Source of the DNA: an uncultured Collinsella sp. | Lineage (GTDB): Bacteria; Actinomycetota; Coriobacteriia; Coriobacteriales; Coriobacteriaceae | NCBI GenBank assembly: GCA_934654585.1 | Contig: CAKUGF010000007.1 | Location: forward strand, 35,246 to 99,245 | Reading direction: 5' to 3' | Length of the DNA stretch: 64,000 nt | Part shown: piece by piece, positions 8,571-16,461 of the stretch | Layout of the letters: every line of letters begins with the position of its first letter | Position numbering within the stretch: position 1 is the stretch's first letter | The notes under the pieces: model-generated | The model's database searches: none | Told to the model about the DNA's origin: nothing | Seen by the model: the letters and a program-made list of their open reading frames with translations, nothing else | Position numbers and translations under genes: made by a program

Positions 8571-8597
8571 GCCCACAATGCAACATATCGCATAGCA

Positions 8598-8633
8598 GCG
8601 CCCGCCGGCACCACCGCCGACGGGCGCTTTTTC
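8598..8633 (+). terminator. Terminator of galM
   Basis: GCGCCCGCCGGC pairs with GCCGACGGGCGC and is followed by TTTTT. Confidence 0.88.
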
Positions 8634-8671
8634 GTGCCTAGAGCTCAATTTCGCTGTCACTGTATGAGGGA

Positions 8672-9154
8672 TCAGTTGAGCAGATTGTCGATGGGGTCGG
8701 GGTCGGAGCTGGGGAGGTAGCGGATTTCTAGCTCTATGCCGAGTTCTCGCAGCTCTTTGAGGGCGGCGATGTCTGCGTCGTCTACGGCGACTGCGGGCGT
8801 TACAGGGCGTTTACCCTCCCCTGCCTGCATATGGCCGATGCTGATCTTGGTGATGGGCACGCCGCCCTTAACCAGCGCCAATGCGTCCGCAGGCGACGCT
8901 ACCATGATCAGAATCCATTGGCGCGGCGTTGCCGCATGAATAACGTCGATGGTCTTTTGCACCGAGAAGAACCGTGTCCACACGCCCTCGGGCGCCGCCA
9001 CCCTCATAGGTGCCCACTTGCGCGAATCCTCCGCAATCTCGTCGTTGACGATCAGGACAAGGTTGGAACCAATCGCTTCATTCCACAGCTCAACGTCTTG
9101 CCCGTAAATAAACCGATCATCGATGCGTGTGAGAAGAATCCTGGGTTGAGCCAT
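8672..9154 (-). CDS. Orphan PTS mannose-family EIIB homologue lacking the phospho-His
   Basis: The 160-residue product aligns end to end with the EIIB encoded at 18425-18907, sharing ILLTRID, GSNL, RFFS-QKTIDVI, LVKGGVPI and LGxELEIR. In the active-site loop the functional paralogue has RLVHGQV with H17 as the phosphorylated residue; here it is RFIYGQD, with Tyr (TAC) at position 17. The reading frame is intact and GAGG precedes the start, so it is not a decayed gene, but it cannot accept phosphate in the usual way. No EIIA, EIIC or EIID gene adjoins it. A regulatory or sugar-binding role is inferred only. Confidence 0.85.
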   Translation of the reverse strand: MAQPRILLTRIDDRFIYGQDVELWNEAIGSNLVLIVNDEIAEDSRKWAPMRVAAPEGVWTRFFSVQKTIDVIHAATPRQWILIMVASPADALALVKGGVPITKISIGHMQAGEGKRPVTPAVAVDDADIAALKELRELGIELEIRYLPSSDPDPIDNLLN

Positions 9155-9312
9155 GGCAGCCTCATTCTGTTTGAGACCCGTAAGAGCAAGACATCGCGTC
9201 TCCAATATTAGTGCATTTAAAGTGAGAAAAGCCGTCAGAACCCTTGCGCGGATGTGCGATGTCCCGTATCATAGACAGCCGTTGACGCCTCAGTTGCGTC
9301 ACCACATGGCCG

Positions 9313-9387
9313 CCAGCGTAGCTCAGTTGGTAGAGCACCGCTCTCGTAAAGCGGGGGTCACCGGTTCGAGCCCGGTCGCTGGCTCCA
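9313..9387 (+). tRNA. tRNA-Thr (anticodon CGT)
   Basis: A full cloverleaf is visible: acceptor GCCAGCG with CGCTGGC, D arm GCTC-AGTTGGTA-GAGC, anticodon stem CCGCT/AGCGG with loop CTCGTAA, and the GGTTCGAGCC T arm. CCA is encoded. The anticodon CGT reads ACG (Thr). Confidence 0.95.
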
Positions 9388-9398
9388 TTGCACAAGAT

Positions 9399-9421
9399 AG
9401 CCGCCTTCGGGCGGCTTTTTT
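9399..9421 (+). terminator. Terminator after tRNA-Thr
   Basis: AGCCGCC-TTCG-GGCGGCT is followed by a T-run 12 bases after the tRNA end. Confidence 0.92.
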
Positions 9422-9482
9422 GTTGCGGATTTTCCTGAGCGTATCGCCAATGCAAGCGCCGTGCCATCGGCAACTCCCCTGT

Positions 9483-9542
9483 TCAAAAACAAAAGCCCCG
9501 CCAACCGTGTTCCCCAAACGGGAAATCACGATCAACGGGGCT
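9483..9542 (-). terminator. Terminator of the lacX-lacC-yhcH block
   Basis: On the minus strand AGCCCCGTTGATCGTG pairs with CACGGTTGGCGGGGCT around a TTCCCGTTTGGGGAA inner hairpin and is followed by TTTTGTTTTTG. Confidence 0.85.
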
Positions 9543-9602
9543 CATGCGCAACCTCCTCAGGAGAATCGCGCCAGCATATAAACAGCTCAGCCGAGCAGTG
9601 CG

Positions 9603-10076
9603 CTACTCTTCCCAGTAGGCGTCAGCAAGCAGCTTAAAGCAAATCTTCTTGACCGGCTGCGCGCCATCGCCCGGGAACTCGAGCGTGGGCATGTGCGGCT
9701 CGCCGGCAACGAACAGCGCAAACTTGTCGTCGGCAAGATCGCCGGCGATGGAGGCGTCGGAATCGACCAGATCGTAGTCGTCCTTCTCGTCGAACTCCTG
9801 GACCAGCGTCAGGCTACCCGTGGCGACCTTAAAGGCCTCGCGACCCTCGACGTCGATCTGCAGGTCGTGATAACGCTGATGCGTCTCATAGTGAGCCTCG
9901 GCCTCGGGACGCGTCGTGGGGGCCATGACGTTCGCAAAGACCTTGTCGCCCAGAATCTGATGGCTGCCGACCTCGAGCTCCGCCGGGTCATTCTCCTCGA
10001 GCCAATCGATCAGCACGTCGAGACCCTTGAGCATGCCGCGGTATTCCTCGATATCGCCCAGTGCACCGTAAATCAT
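9603..10076 (-). CDS. YhcH/YjgK/YiaL (EbgC-like) cupin protein, probable sugar anomerase
   Basis: This 157-residue protein starts with the family pattern MIYG-LGDIEEYRGM and contains HYETHQRYHDLQIDVEG, which provides the conserved metal-binding His/Glu residues, plus FVAGEPHMP and the K-ICFKL end. Relatives include EbgC and the sialic-acid anomerase NanQ, so an anomer-interconverting role is likely. A GAGGGG box precedes the start. Directly upstream is the last part of a nagA-like gene, with lacC and lacX beyond it, so it belongs to the leftward galactoside/amino-sugar block. Its exact substrate is not known. Confidence 0.85.
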   Translation of the reverse strand: MIYGALGDIEEYRGMLKGLDVLIDWLEENDPAELEVGSHQILGDKVFANVMAPTTRPEAEAHYETHQRYHDLQIDVEGREAFKVATGSLTLVQEFDEKDDYDLVDSDASIAGDLADDKFALFVAGEPHMPTLEFPGDGAQPVKKICFKLLADAYWEE

Positions 10077-10096
10077 CTAAATCCCCTCTCGGATCG

Positions 10097-10260
10097 TCAC
10101 TTTGGCAGCCACTCGGTAAATGCGCTACCAAAGCTGTTGCCGCCCACATACGTCTCGACCAGGGTAAGGTCGGGATTGAACGCGACAAAGTCGGCGTCGC
10201 GCCCCAGCATAATGCTACCGCACTTGTCGTCCACGCGGACGAACAAGCGGACAGGCAATA
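10097..10260 (-). pseudogene. 3' remnant of a nagA-like deacetylase gene
   Basis: Read leftward in one frame, this stretch encodes DDKCGSIMLGRDADF, then LTLVETYVGGNSFGSAFTE and a short WLPK end before TGA. The last residues of the intact NagA at 12977-14146 are nearly the same (EDKCGSIMPGRDADF, LTLVETYVGGQSVGNAFTE). Only about the last 50 codons survive, with no start codon or upstream catalytic part, and lacC ends 20 bp away. It stands 20 bp before yhcH, which suggests an ancestral nagA-yhcH arrangement that was broken or partly duplicated. Confidence 0.9.
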
Positions 10261-10280
10261 CCGGGGCGCAATCCAAACTC

Positions 10281-11216
10281 TTACAGCTCAGTTACGACTA
10301 CGCCGTTGTAAACCTCGTCCCAGCGGTCCATGACCAGATGGCCGGTCATCGGGTCCATGGCATTGAGTTTGCCGCAGGTGTTGGCGGTACGCAGCACCGT
10401 CTCGTCGTCCGCGCCGGCAGCGATGGCATGCGCGAAGCCGGCGATGGTGGAGTCACCGGAACCCGTAGCGTTAACAGCGGGGATATCGGGCGTCTTAGCG
10501 CGGAACGCACGGCCGTTGTGGAAGCCCACGGAGCCAGCAGCGCCCATGGACACGACGACCCAGGGGATATCGGAGAAGCGGGCGTCGGAGGCAAGCGCCG
10601 CGCGGAGCTCGTCCACATCGTCGGTGGTAAAGCTCGTGCCCAAAAGACCGTTGATCTCGGTCAGGTTAGGCTTGACCAGCTCGGGCTTGACCTCAGACTT
10701 GAGGGCAGCCTCGAGCGAAGCGCCCGAGGTATCGAGCAGCACCTTGGCGCCGGCATTCTCGGCAATGCCCGTGATCTTGGCATAGTAGTCCGCCTCGACG
10801 CCGCGGGGCAGCGAACCCGAGATAGTGACGACGTCGGCCTTGCCCGCAAGCTCAGTAAACTTGGCGGTAAAGGCATCGAGCTCCTCGGGGGCAATCGTCG
10901 GGCCGCTCTCGAGCAGCTCGGTCTGATTGCCGGCGTGGAGGATGTTGAGGCAGATGCGGGTCTCGCCCTTGATGGGCACGAAGTCGTTGTTGATGCCGTT
11001 AGCGTCCATGAGCTCAGCCATGTAGGCGCCCATGTGGCCGCCGAGCAGGCCGGTAGCCACAACATCGTCGCCCAGCTGACCCAGGACACGGGCCACGTTG
11101 AGGCCCTTGCCACCGGCAGTCTTTTCGGGCGTCACGCGGTTAACGTCATCGATGACGAGCTCATCGAGCTGATAGCGCGTATCGACAGACGGGTTCATCG
11201 TAACGGTGAGGATCAT
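10281..11216 (-). CDS. lacC: Tagatose-6-phosphate kinase (PfkB family)
   Basis: The 311-residue ribokinase-fold enzyme phosphorylates tagatose-6-phosphate to tagatose-1,6-bisphosphate in the cytoplasm. The N-terminus MILTVTMNPSVDTRYQLDEL and the segment GGKGLNVARVLGQLGDDVVA follow LacC closely, and the PfkB signature with the catalytic Asp is VNATGSGDSTIAGF near residues 250-263. 1-phosphofructokinase is the main alternative because the families are close. The neighbours lacX, lacG/lacE and agaS all point to tagatose-6-phosphate as substrate. AAGGAG precedes the ATG, and lacX lies 60 bp upstream on the same strand. Confidence 0.88.
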   Translation of the reverse strand: MILTVTMNPSVDTRYQLDELVIDDVNRVTPEKTAGGKGLNVARVLGQLGDDVVATGLLGGHMGAYMAELMDANGINNDFVPIKGETRICLNILHAGNQTELLESGPTIAPEELDAFTAKFTELAGKADVVTISGSLPRGVEADYYAKITGIAENAGAKVLLDTSGASLEAALKSEVKPELVKPNLTEINGLLGTSFTTDDVDELRAALASDARFSDIPWVVVSMGAAGSVGFHNGRAFRAKTPDIPAVNATGSGDSTIAGFAHAIAAGADDETVLRTANTCGKLNAMDPMTGHLVMDRWDEVYNGVVVTEL

Positions 11217-11275
11217 TTTTAGCTCCTTATCTCGCAGGCTTCTTGTGCCTCGCGATACGAGTCGACAAAACGGAA

Positions 11276-12157
11276 TTACAGAATCTCAATCGTGAACGAA
11301 CGGACGACGGTCTCCTTGGGCTTGGCGACAAGGCAGCCGCGCTTATGCTCAAGCACGTCATCCTCATCAGAGCAGGTCGAAAGGCCGCCCCAAGGCTCAA
11401 CCGCCACAAAATCGCCCTCGGGCTTGCTCCACACAATGAGATACGGGAAGCCCTCAAAGCTCAAGCGGACGCCCTTGTCCTCGCCCTTCTTAGAAAGCGT
11501 GACCTGACGGCTCTCAAGCACGTCAAAGATGGTCTCCGCAAAATCGAAGAGCTCATGCGACAGCGGCAGAGTCTTTCCCACCATGGGGTTCTTGGAGCGG
11601 TTTGCCACGTCGATCAGTCCAGTTGAGGGGACGGCAGTGCAAAGCTCAGCGGCCTCGTCCTTCTCAAAACGCAGCTCGTAGTCCGTATAGGCCTCGCCCT
11701 CGTCGAGCGGGCACCTAAAGCCGGGATGACCGCCAATAAAGAACGGCATGTCCTCGGTGCCCTCGTTGGTCACCTCGTAGGAGACGCGCACGGCAGTCCC
11801 CTCAAGCGCATAGCGGGCGACGAGCTTAAACGGGTACGGATAATCGCTCAGCAACGCGGCGTTATCCTCCGAAGCCAGGCACATCGCCAGTTCGTTCTCG
11901 CTCTGGCTCAGCAGTTTCCACTCCTGCTTGCGCGCAAATCCGTGGCGGGCGAGCTTCACGTGGTGCCCAGCAAACGTCATGGCATTGCCATCGCGCAGGC
12001 CTCCGCAGATCGGGAAGCAGATCGGTGCTTGACCGGACCACACGGCAGGGTCGCCCTGCCACAGATACTCGCGACCGTCGGCCTCAATCGAGGTAAACGA
12101 GCCGCCAGCTGTGGACACCGTAATAGAAATCGAATCGTTGGAAAGAGCGTATTCCAT
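11276..12157 (-). CDS. lacX: LacX-type aldose 1-epimerase-like protein
   Basis: This 293-residue protein belongs to the galactose-mutarotase-like fold, LacX branch. It opens with YALSNDSISITVSTAGGSF and shows PICFPICGGL, HGFAR, FFIGGHPGFRCPL with the conserved His, and VWSKPEGDFVAVEPWGG with the acidic residue near the end. LacX genes usually accompany the tagatose-6-phosphate pathway and probably convert anomers of galactose-6-phosphate or a related sugar, though the exact reaction is not settled. AGGA sits six bases before the ATG. It is the first gene of the leftward lacX-lacC-yhcH block. Confidence 0.88.
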   Translation of the reverse strand: MEYALSNDSISITVSTAGGSFTSIEADGREYLWQGDPAVWSGQAPICFPICGGLRDGNAMTFAGHHVKLARHGFARKQEWKLLSQSENELAMCLASEDNAALLSDYPYPFKLVARYALEGTAVRVSYEVTNEGTEDMPFFIGGHPGFRCPLDEGEAYTDYELRFEKDEAAELCTAVPSTGLIDVANRSKNPMVGKTLPLSHELFDFAETIFDVLESRQVTLSKKGEDKGVRLSFEGFPYLIVWSKPEGDFVAVEPWGGLSTCSDEDDVLEHKRGCLVAKPKETVVRSFTIEIL

Positions 12158-12317
12158 TGCCCATCCTTTCGAACAACTGCTCTGTCATCGCTCGCAAGCA
12201 CCCATCCCAGCACTGGCTAAAGGGCAAACCCGCACGTTCATCGATGTGTCCGGTATCCCAGCCACCCAACGGGGTACCATATTGACATTGACTTCATTAC
12301 AGCTGAAAGGCCTTCTT

Positions 12318-12902
12318 ATGCGAACCATCATCCTCTATGCCTCGCGCCACCATGGCAACACGAAAAAGCTCGTGGACGCCATTGTCGAGGCGCATCCCGA
12401 AATCGATACCCTCGACGTAAAGGCACTCGGTAAAAACGAGTATCCCGACCTGCACGAGTACCATTTGATTGGTGTGGCCACGGGCATTTATTACTCCGAG
12501 ATCGACAAGGACATGGCGCGTGTGCTCACCAACGTGCTGCAGCCGCAGGACAAGGTGTTTGGTCTTATGACCTACGGCGGCAAAAACAAGTGGTACGGCA
12601 AGGATATCGATGGCATCTGCCGCATGAGGCAGGCCATCTTTATGGGTGTCTACGGTTGCACCGGCTTTGATACGTGGGGCCCGTTCAAGCTCATGGGCGG
12701 CGTCCAGAAGGGACACCCGACCGCTGAGGAAATTAAGGGCGCTGTCGATTTCTTCGATAAGATCGAAGATGAGTACGGCGACATCATCGTCGAAGAGTAT
12801 GCCAAACGCGAGAAGCGCCTGGCATACGAAAAGGAGCATCCTGCAGGAGGCCTGGTAGCCGGCGTTAAGCGCACGGCAAAGAAGATCGCTAACAAGCTGT
12901 AA
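12318..12902 (+). CDS. Flavodoxin-family protein
   Basis: The 194-residue protein starts with RTIILYASRHHGNTKKLVDAI, an FMN phosphate-binding loop of the flavodoxin type (S-x-H-G-N-T), and has the flavodoxin-like segments LIGVATGIYYSEID and YGCTGFDTWGPFKLMGG. It probably binds FMN and carries electrons; the partner is unknown. The start at 12318 is chosen for AAAGG seven bases upstream; an upstream open extension from 12111 overlaps the lacX start region and lacks a ribosome-binding site. It is divergent from lacX and ends at its own terminator. Confidence 0.85.
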   Translation: MRTIILYASRHHGNTKKLVDAIVEAHPEIDTLDVKALGKNEYPDLHEYHLIGVATGIYYSEIDKDMARVLTNVLQPQDKVFGLMTYGGKNKWYGKDIDGICRMRQAIFMGVYGCTGFDTWGPFKLMGGVQKGHPTAEEIKGAVDFFDKIEDEYGDIIVEEYAKREKRLAYEKEHPAGGLVAGVKRTAKKIANKL

Positions 12903-12931
12903 CTGTTAAGGTGCTTTTGAGCGTTAACCCA

Positions 12932-12970
12932 TACGGCGGGTCCGAGCAAATTCGGGCCCGCCGTCTTTTT
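12932..12970 (+). terminator. Terminator of the flavodoxin gene
   Basis: ACGGCGGG-TCCGA pairs with TCGG-GCCCGCCGT and is followed by CTTTTTC. Confidence 0.88.
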
Positions 12971-12976
12971 CTGTCG

Positions 12977-14146
12977 TTACTCGGTAAATGCGTTGCCGAC
13001 GCTCTGGCCGCCAACATAGGTCTCAACGAGGGTAAGCTCGTGGTCGAACACGACAAAGTCGGCGTCGCGACCCGGCATGATGCTGCCGCACTTATCCTCG
13101 ATGTGCGCGGAACGAGCCGGCACCTCGGTTGCCATGCGAATGGCGATATCGGCGCTGGCGATACCCCAGTCGACGATGTTCTTGACGCCCTGGGCAAGCG
13201 TGAGCACCGAGCCGGCAATGCTCTTGCCGTCGGCGAGCCAGCACAGGTTGTCCTTCATGATGACGTCCATACCACCGCTGGTGTAGCTGCCCTCGGGCAT
13301 GCCGCCGCAGCCCAGGCAGTCGGTGATGAGCACCGTGTGCTGCCAGCCCTTGGCCTGCAGCAGCGCCTTGATGGCAGCGGGGTTCACGTGTTTGCCATCG
13401 CAAATGATCTCGGCGTAGGTCTCGGGGGTGGCCATGGCAGCACCCACGACACCGGGCTCGCGATGGTGCAGGCCACGCTGGCCGTTGTAGGTGTGCGTAA
13501 AGCAGCTGGCACCGGCGTTGATAGCGGCAACGCACTCATCGTAGGTGGCATCGGAGTGGCCAATGCTGGTCACGACGCCCTTGGCGTTCAGGGCGGCAGC
13601 ATAGGCGGCGGCACCGTCGCGCTCGGCAGCCATGGCGCTCTTAACGATGCGCCCGCCGGCAGCCTCCTGCCACTGGTCGAAGACCTCCTCGGAAGGATCG
13701 ATCAGATAGGCGGGGTTCTGTGCACCCACGTGCTTCATGGTAAAGAAGGGACCCTCCAGGTAGATGCCCTGAATGCGAGCACCGCAGAAGTCGGGGCCGC
13801 GGCCCTCATCGGCCTGGGCGATGGCGGCGCAGGCGTCCCTGATCTGCTCAACGCCGTCGGTAAACGTCGTGGGCAGCCAGCTGGTGGTGCCGCGACGGGC
13901 GAGCTCGGTCGAGCTGATATCAATGCCCTCGGGGTCGTTATCGGTAGTCGAATGGTTATAGAAGCCATGGATGTGGGTGTCGACCATGCCCGGCGCGATC
14001 CACGATCCCGTATAGTCCTTAATCTCGCAAGAGGGCTCGTCGGCCTGCCAAGCGCCAAAGACGCCGTCCTCGACCATGAGATAGCCGCCCAGCTGCGGGC
14101 CCGCCGGCAGGAAGAACTTGTCGGCCTTAATTGCGTACGTGCTCAT
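12977..14146 (-). CDS. nagA: N-acetylglucosamine/galactosamine-6-phosphate deacetylase
   Basis: The 389-residue amidohydrolase removes acetate from GlcNAc-6-P or GalNAc-6-P. It has the metal-binding DTHIHG near residue 60, EGPF, the later His residues in SIGHSDA and CFTHTYNG, and the catalytic Asp in LITDCLGCGG. The ATG at 14146 lies five bases after GGAG; a GTG two codons earlier abuts it and is unlikely. Next to AgaS it probably works as the Aga-type deacetylase on GalNAc-6-P, although GlcNAc-6-P is equally compatible with the sequence. A terminator separates it from agaS, so it may have its own promoter in the 60-bp gap. Confidence 0.92.
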   Translation of the reverse strand: MSTYAIKADKFFLPAGPQLGGYLMVEDGVFGAWQADEPSCEIKDYTGSWIAPGMVDTHIHGFYNHSTTDNDPEGIDISSTELARRGTTSWLPTTFTDGVEQIRDACAAIAQADEGRGPDFCGARIQGIYLEGPFFTMKHVGAQNPAYLIDPSEEVFDQWQEAAGGRIVKSAMAAERDGAAAYAAALNAKGVVTSIGHSDATYDECVAAINAGASCFTHTYNGQRGLHHREPGVVGAAMATPETYAEIICDGKHVNPAAIKALLQAKGWQHTVLITDCLGCGGMPEGSYTSGGMDVIMKDNLCWLADGKSIAGSVLTLAQGVKNIVDWGIASADIAIRMATEVPARSAHIEDKCGSIMPGRDADFVVFDHELTLVETYVGGQSVGNAFTE

Positions 14147-14210
14147 ATGCACTCCTTGCTTCTAAAAGCAGTTGACTGTGGTGATGCTTATACCCAGCTC
14201 ACGTAAAACA

Positions 14211-14246
14211 AAAAGCGCCCGCCCGCCGTTATGAGCGGACGGGCGC
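14211..14246 (-). terminator. Terminator of agaS
   Basis: On the minus strand GCGCCCGTCCGC pairs with GCGGGCGGGCGC and is followed by TTTTTGTTTT. It lies between agaS and nagA. Confidence 0.85.
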
Positions 14247-14264
14247 CCTTACAGGGGGACGCGA

Positions 14265-15431
14265 TTAAGCGGTGAAGGGGTGAATCGTCACGCCCTTGAC
14301 CACACGGTTGACCGTGCCGGTGGGGCTCGGCGTATCGGGCGTGTTGCCCACGCGCACGGAGTTGAGCAGGCTGATGGCCTGGGCAAACATCACGAACGGC
14401 AGAGCAAGGTAGCCCTCGGGGAGTGCCTCATAGCCCTTGAAGGTGAAGGACTCACCCTCGTAGACGGTGGCACCCTCCTGCTGAACGGCGACGGTGTGCT
14501 GAGCGATGTCGTCGCCACCGATCTCGTTGAGGATGTCGATGTCGTACTGACGGGTGTAGGCGTCGTTGTTAACGAAGACGAAGACGAGGGTCTTGTCGTC
14601 GACGAAGGACTTGGGTCCGTGACGATAGCCCATGGAGGTGTCGTAAGAGGTGGCAACCAAGCCGTGAGCAAGCTCGAGGATCTTGAGCTGGCTCTCCTGA
14701 GCAAGGCCACCGAAGGAGCCGGAACCCAGGTAGGTCACGCGGTTGAAGTCGCCAGCCAGGTAGTCGGCGACCTCGGACTCACGAGCGATGACCTCCTCGC
14801 CCATCTTGGCGATGGTCTCAACCCATTCGGCCTTCTGCTCATCGGATGCCTCGTCAAAGATGAGGGTGGAGAGCAGGGTCATGCAGGTGTAGGAGCCGGT
14901 CATGGCGAAGCCCTTGTCGTTGGCGCGCGGGATGAGCAGCGTCAGCGCGTTGGGATCATCGGCGGACTCGACGGCAAGCTTGCCCTCGGGAGCACAGGTG
15001 ATGTTGAGGAACTTGACGTTGTGGACGAGCTCCTTGGCAACGGCGACGGCGGCAAGGCTCTCGGGGCTGTTGCCGGAGCGGGCGAAGGAAACCACGAGCG
15101 TGGGATCCTCGGCGCGCAGGAAGTCGCGCGGAGCGCTCACGATGTCGGTCGTGGCGATGGGCTTAAAGTCGTAGAGATCAGTGTTGCCAGCGTGACGCAG
15201 GTACGGAGCGCAGGTATCGCCCACGTAGTCAGACGTACCGGCACCAGTGAAGACAACGGACAGACGGCCCTCGCCCATGGCGCGAGCCTCGGCCAGGAAT
15301 GCCTCGATGGCCTCCTTGTTCTCGCGATAGATGTTGAGCGTATCACGCCAAAGCTCGGGCTGCTGAGCAATCTCGGCCGTGGTGATCTGGGCGCCGAGCT
15401 CGGTGAGCTCCTCGACACTCTTCTCGAACAT
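14265..15431 (-). CDS. agaS: AgaS-family galactosamine-6-phosphate deaminase/isomerase (SIS domains)
   Basis: The 388-residue protein contains two sugar-isomerase (SIS) domains. The first has VVFTGAGTSDYVGDT and VVSFARSGNSPES; the second has VTYLGSGSFGGLAQES and the family loop YDTSMGYRHGPKSFVDD with the catalytic Glu/His region. AgaS converts galactosamine-6-phosphate to tagatose-6-phosphate with loss of ammonia. It sits beside nagA, a GntR regulator and a mannose-family PTS, the usual company of Aga genes. A GntR-type site lies about 60 bp before the start. Its product would feed LacC. Confidence 0.9.
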   Translation of the reverse strand: MFEKSVEELTELGAQITTAEIAQQPELWRDTLNIYRENKEAIEAFLAEARAMGEGRLSVVFTGAGTSDYVGDTCAPYLRHAGNTDLYDFKPIATTDIVSAPRDFLRAEDPTLVVSFARSGNSPESLAAVAVAKELVHNVKFLNITCAPEGKLAVESADDPNALTLLIPRANDKGFAMTGSYTCMTLLSTLIFDEASDEQKAEWVETIAKMGEEVIARESEVADYLAGDFNRVTYLGSGSFGGLAQESQLKILELAHGLVATSYDTSMGYRHGPKSFVDDKTLVFVFVNNDAYTRQYDIDILNEIGGDDIAQHTVAVQQEGATVYEGESFTFKGYEALPEGYLALPFVMFAQAISLLNSVRVGNTPDTPSPTGTVNRVVKGVTIHPFTA

Positions 15432-15492
15432 TTCTAATACCTCTCTCTAGAAGTAATCCTCTGACGTGCAATTATACACTTCGGTTGGTTAT

Positions 15493-15506
15493 CTGGTAGT
15501 AACCAG
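15493..15506. promoter_or_regulatory. GntR-type operator upstream of agaS
   Basis: CTGGTAGTAACCAG is a 5-4-5 palindrome. Thirteen of its bases recur before the EIIA gene at 19785-19798, so both promoters are probably controlled by the GntR regulator encoded at 15546-16277. Confidence 0.7.
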
Positions 15507-15545
15507 TTAAATGCAAAGAATCATCACATGAAAACACGGGAGACG

Positions 15546-16277
15546 TTAAACGTTGCGCTGGTGATAGACCTTGTATTTAAACTGATCGGCACGAGCAACC
15601 GAGAGCGTATACTCCACAACCTCGTTTGACTCGTTATATGTAGTCCTGACCAAATCGAGCACGGGCGAACCCTCAACGATGCCCAAGAGATGGGCGTCGG
15701 TGGGACGCGCGATGCTCGCATAGAATTCCTCTTCGGCCACGCGTATCTTTTGCTGAAAGTCTTGTTCAATCACATCGTAAAGCGGCTTGCGCTCCAAGAG
15801 CGGTCGCTTGAGGGACAGAAATTGACGAACCGGTAGATAGCTGCGTTCGACCATCATGGGCATGTTGTCGGCAGAACGAAGGCGCTTGAGCTTAAAGATA
15901 CGGTCGCCGATGCGGCATCCCATATGCTCGGCCAGATTCTTATCGGCCTCCATCTCGCAAAACTCGAGAATCGTAGTCTCTGGATCGCGACCCATCGCAC
16001 GCATCTGCTCGGTAAAGCTGTAGGACTGCATAAGATTGGTTGCTTTTGCCGAACGGTCGGTCACAAAGGTGCCGCGACCGTGCTGCCGAACCACCAGTCC
16101 CAAACGCTCCAGCTCCTGCAGAGCCAGGCGCACCGTGGTGCGCGAGAGACCATAGCGCTCCGAAAGTTCGCGCTCGGAAGGAATCATGTCACCGGCGTGA
16201 TATTCGTGGTCAATCTTTTCGGTCAGAATATCGACCAGCTGATCGTACAGCGGTTGCTTGCGCGCTCCGATCGCCAT
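15546..16277 (-). CDS. GntR family regulator with UTRA ligand domain
   Basis: The 243-residue protein has a GntR winged helix at residues about 8-75 (LYDQLVDILTEKI, IPSERELSERYGLSRTTVR, GLVVRQHGRGTFV) followed by a UTRA effector domain of the NagR/HutC type. Such regulators release DNA on binding a sugar phosphate, for example GlcN-6-P, GalN-6-P or tagatose-6-P. It lies between the PTS operon and agaS. The same CTGGTAGTAACCA motif stands before both, so autoregulated control of the amino-sugar regulon is likely. GGGAGG precedes the ATG. Confidence 0.9.
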   Translation of the reverse strand: MAIGARKQPLYDQLVDILTEKIDHEYHAGDMIPSERELSERYGLSRTTVRLALQELERLGLVVRQHGRGTFVTDRSAKATNLMQSYSFTEQMRAMGRDPETTILEFCEMEADKNLAEHMGCRIGDRIFKLKRLRSADNMPMMVERSYLPVRQFLSLKRPLLERKPLYDVIEQDFQQKIRVAEEEFYASIARPTDAHLLGIVEGSPVLDLVRTTYNESNEVVEYTLSVARADQFKYKVYHQRNV

Positions 16278-16361
16278 CCTATCCTCCCTTTTGCTCGAAT
16301 TTAGCTACTACCTAGGGTGTTTAGCATTATCTGACTGCTGCACCCGAATCATCAAGAAAAC

Positions 16362-16395
16362 AAAAGCCGCGCGCTCTTTCGAGCACGCGGCTTTT
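16362..16395. terminator. Bidirectional terminator at the end of the mannose-family PTS operon
   Basis: AAAAGCCGCGCGCTC and GAGCACGCGGCTTTT form a stem with a TTTC loop, with T-runs on both strands. It separates EIID from the GntR gene. Confidence 0.88.
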
Positions 16396-16461
16396 AACAT
16401 ACACATGGCTTAAGGGGTCGGGGTGTGAGCCGCGTAGGGACACACCCCTCAAGCTAGAGCC

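Noticed and set aside
8672..9154. Calling the Tyr17 EIIB homologue a pseudogene
   Set aside because: The frame is full length, conserved elsewhere and has a good ribosome-binding site; only the active-site residue differs.
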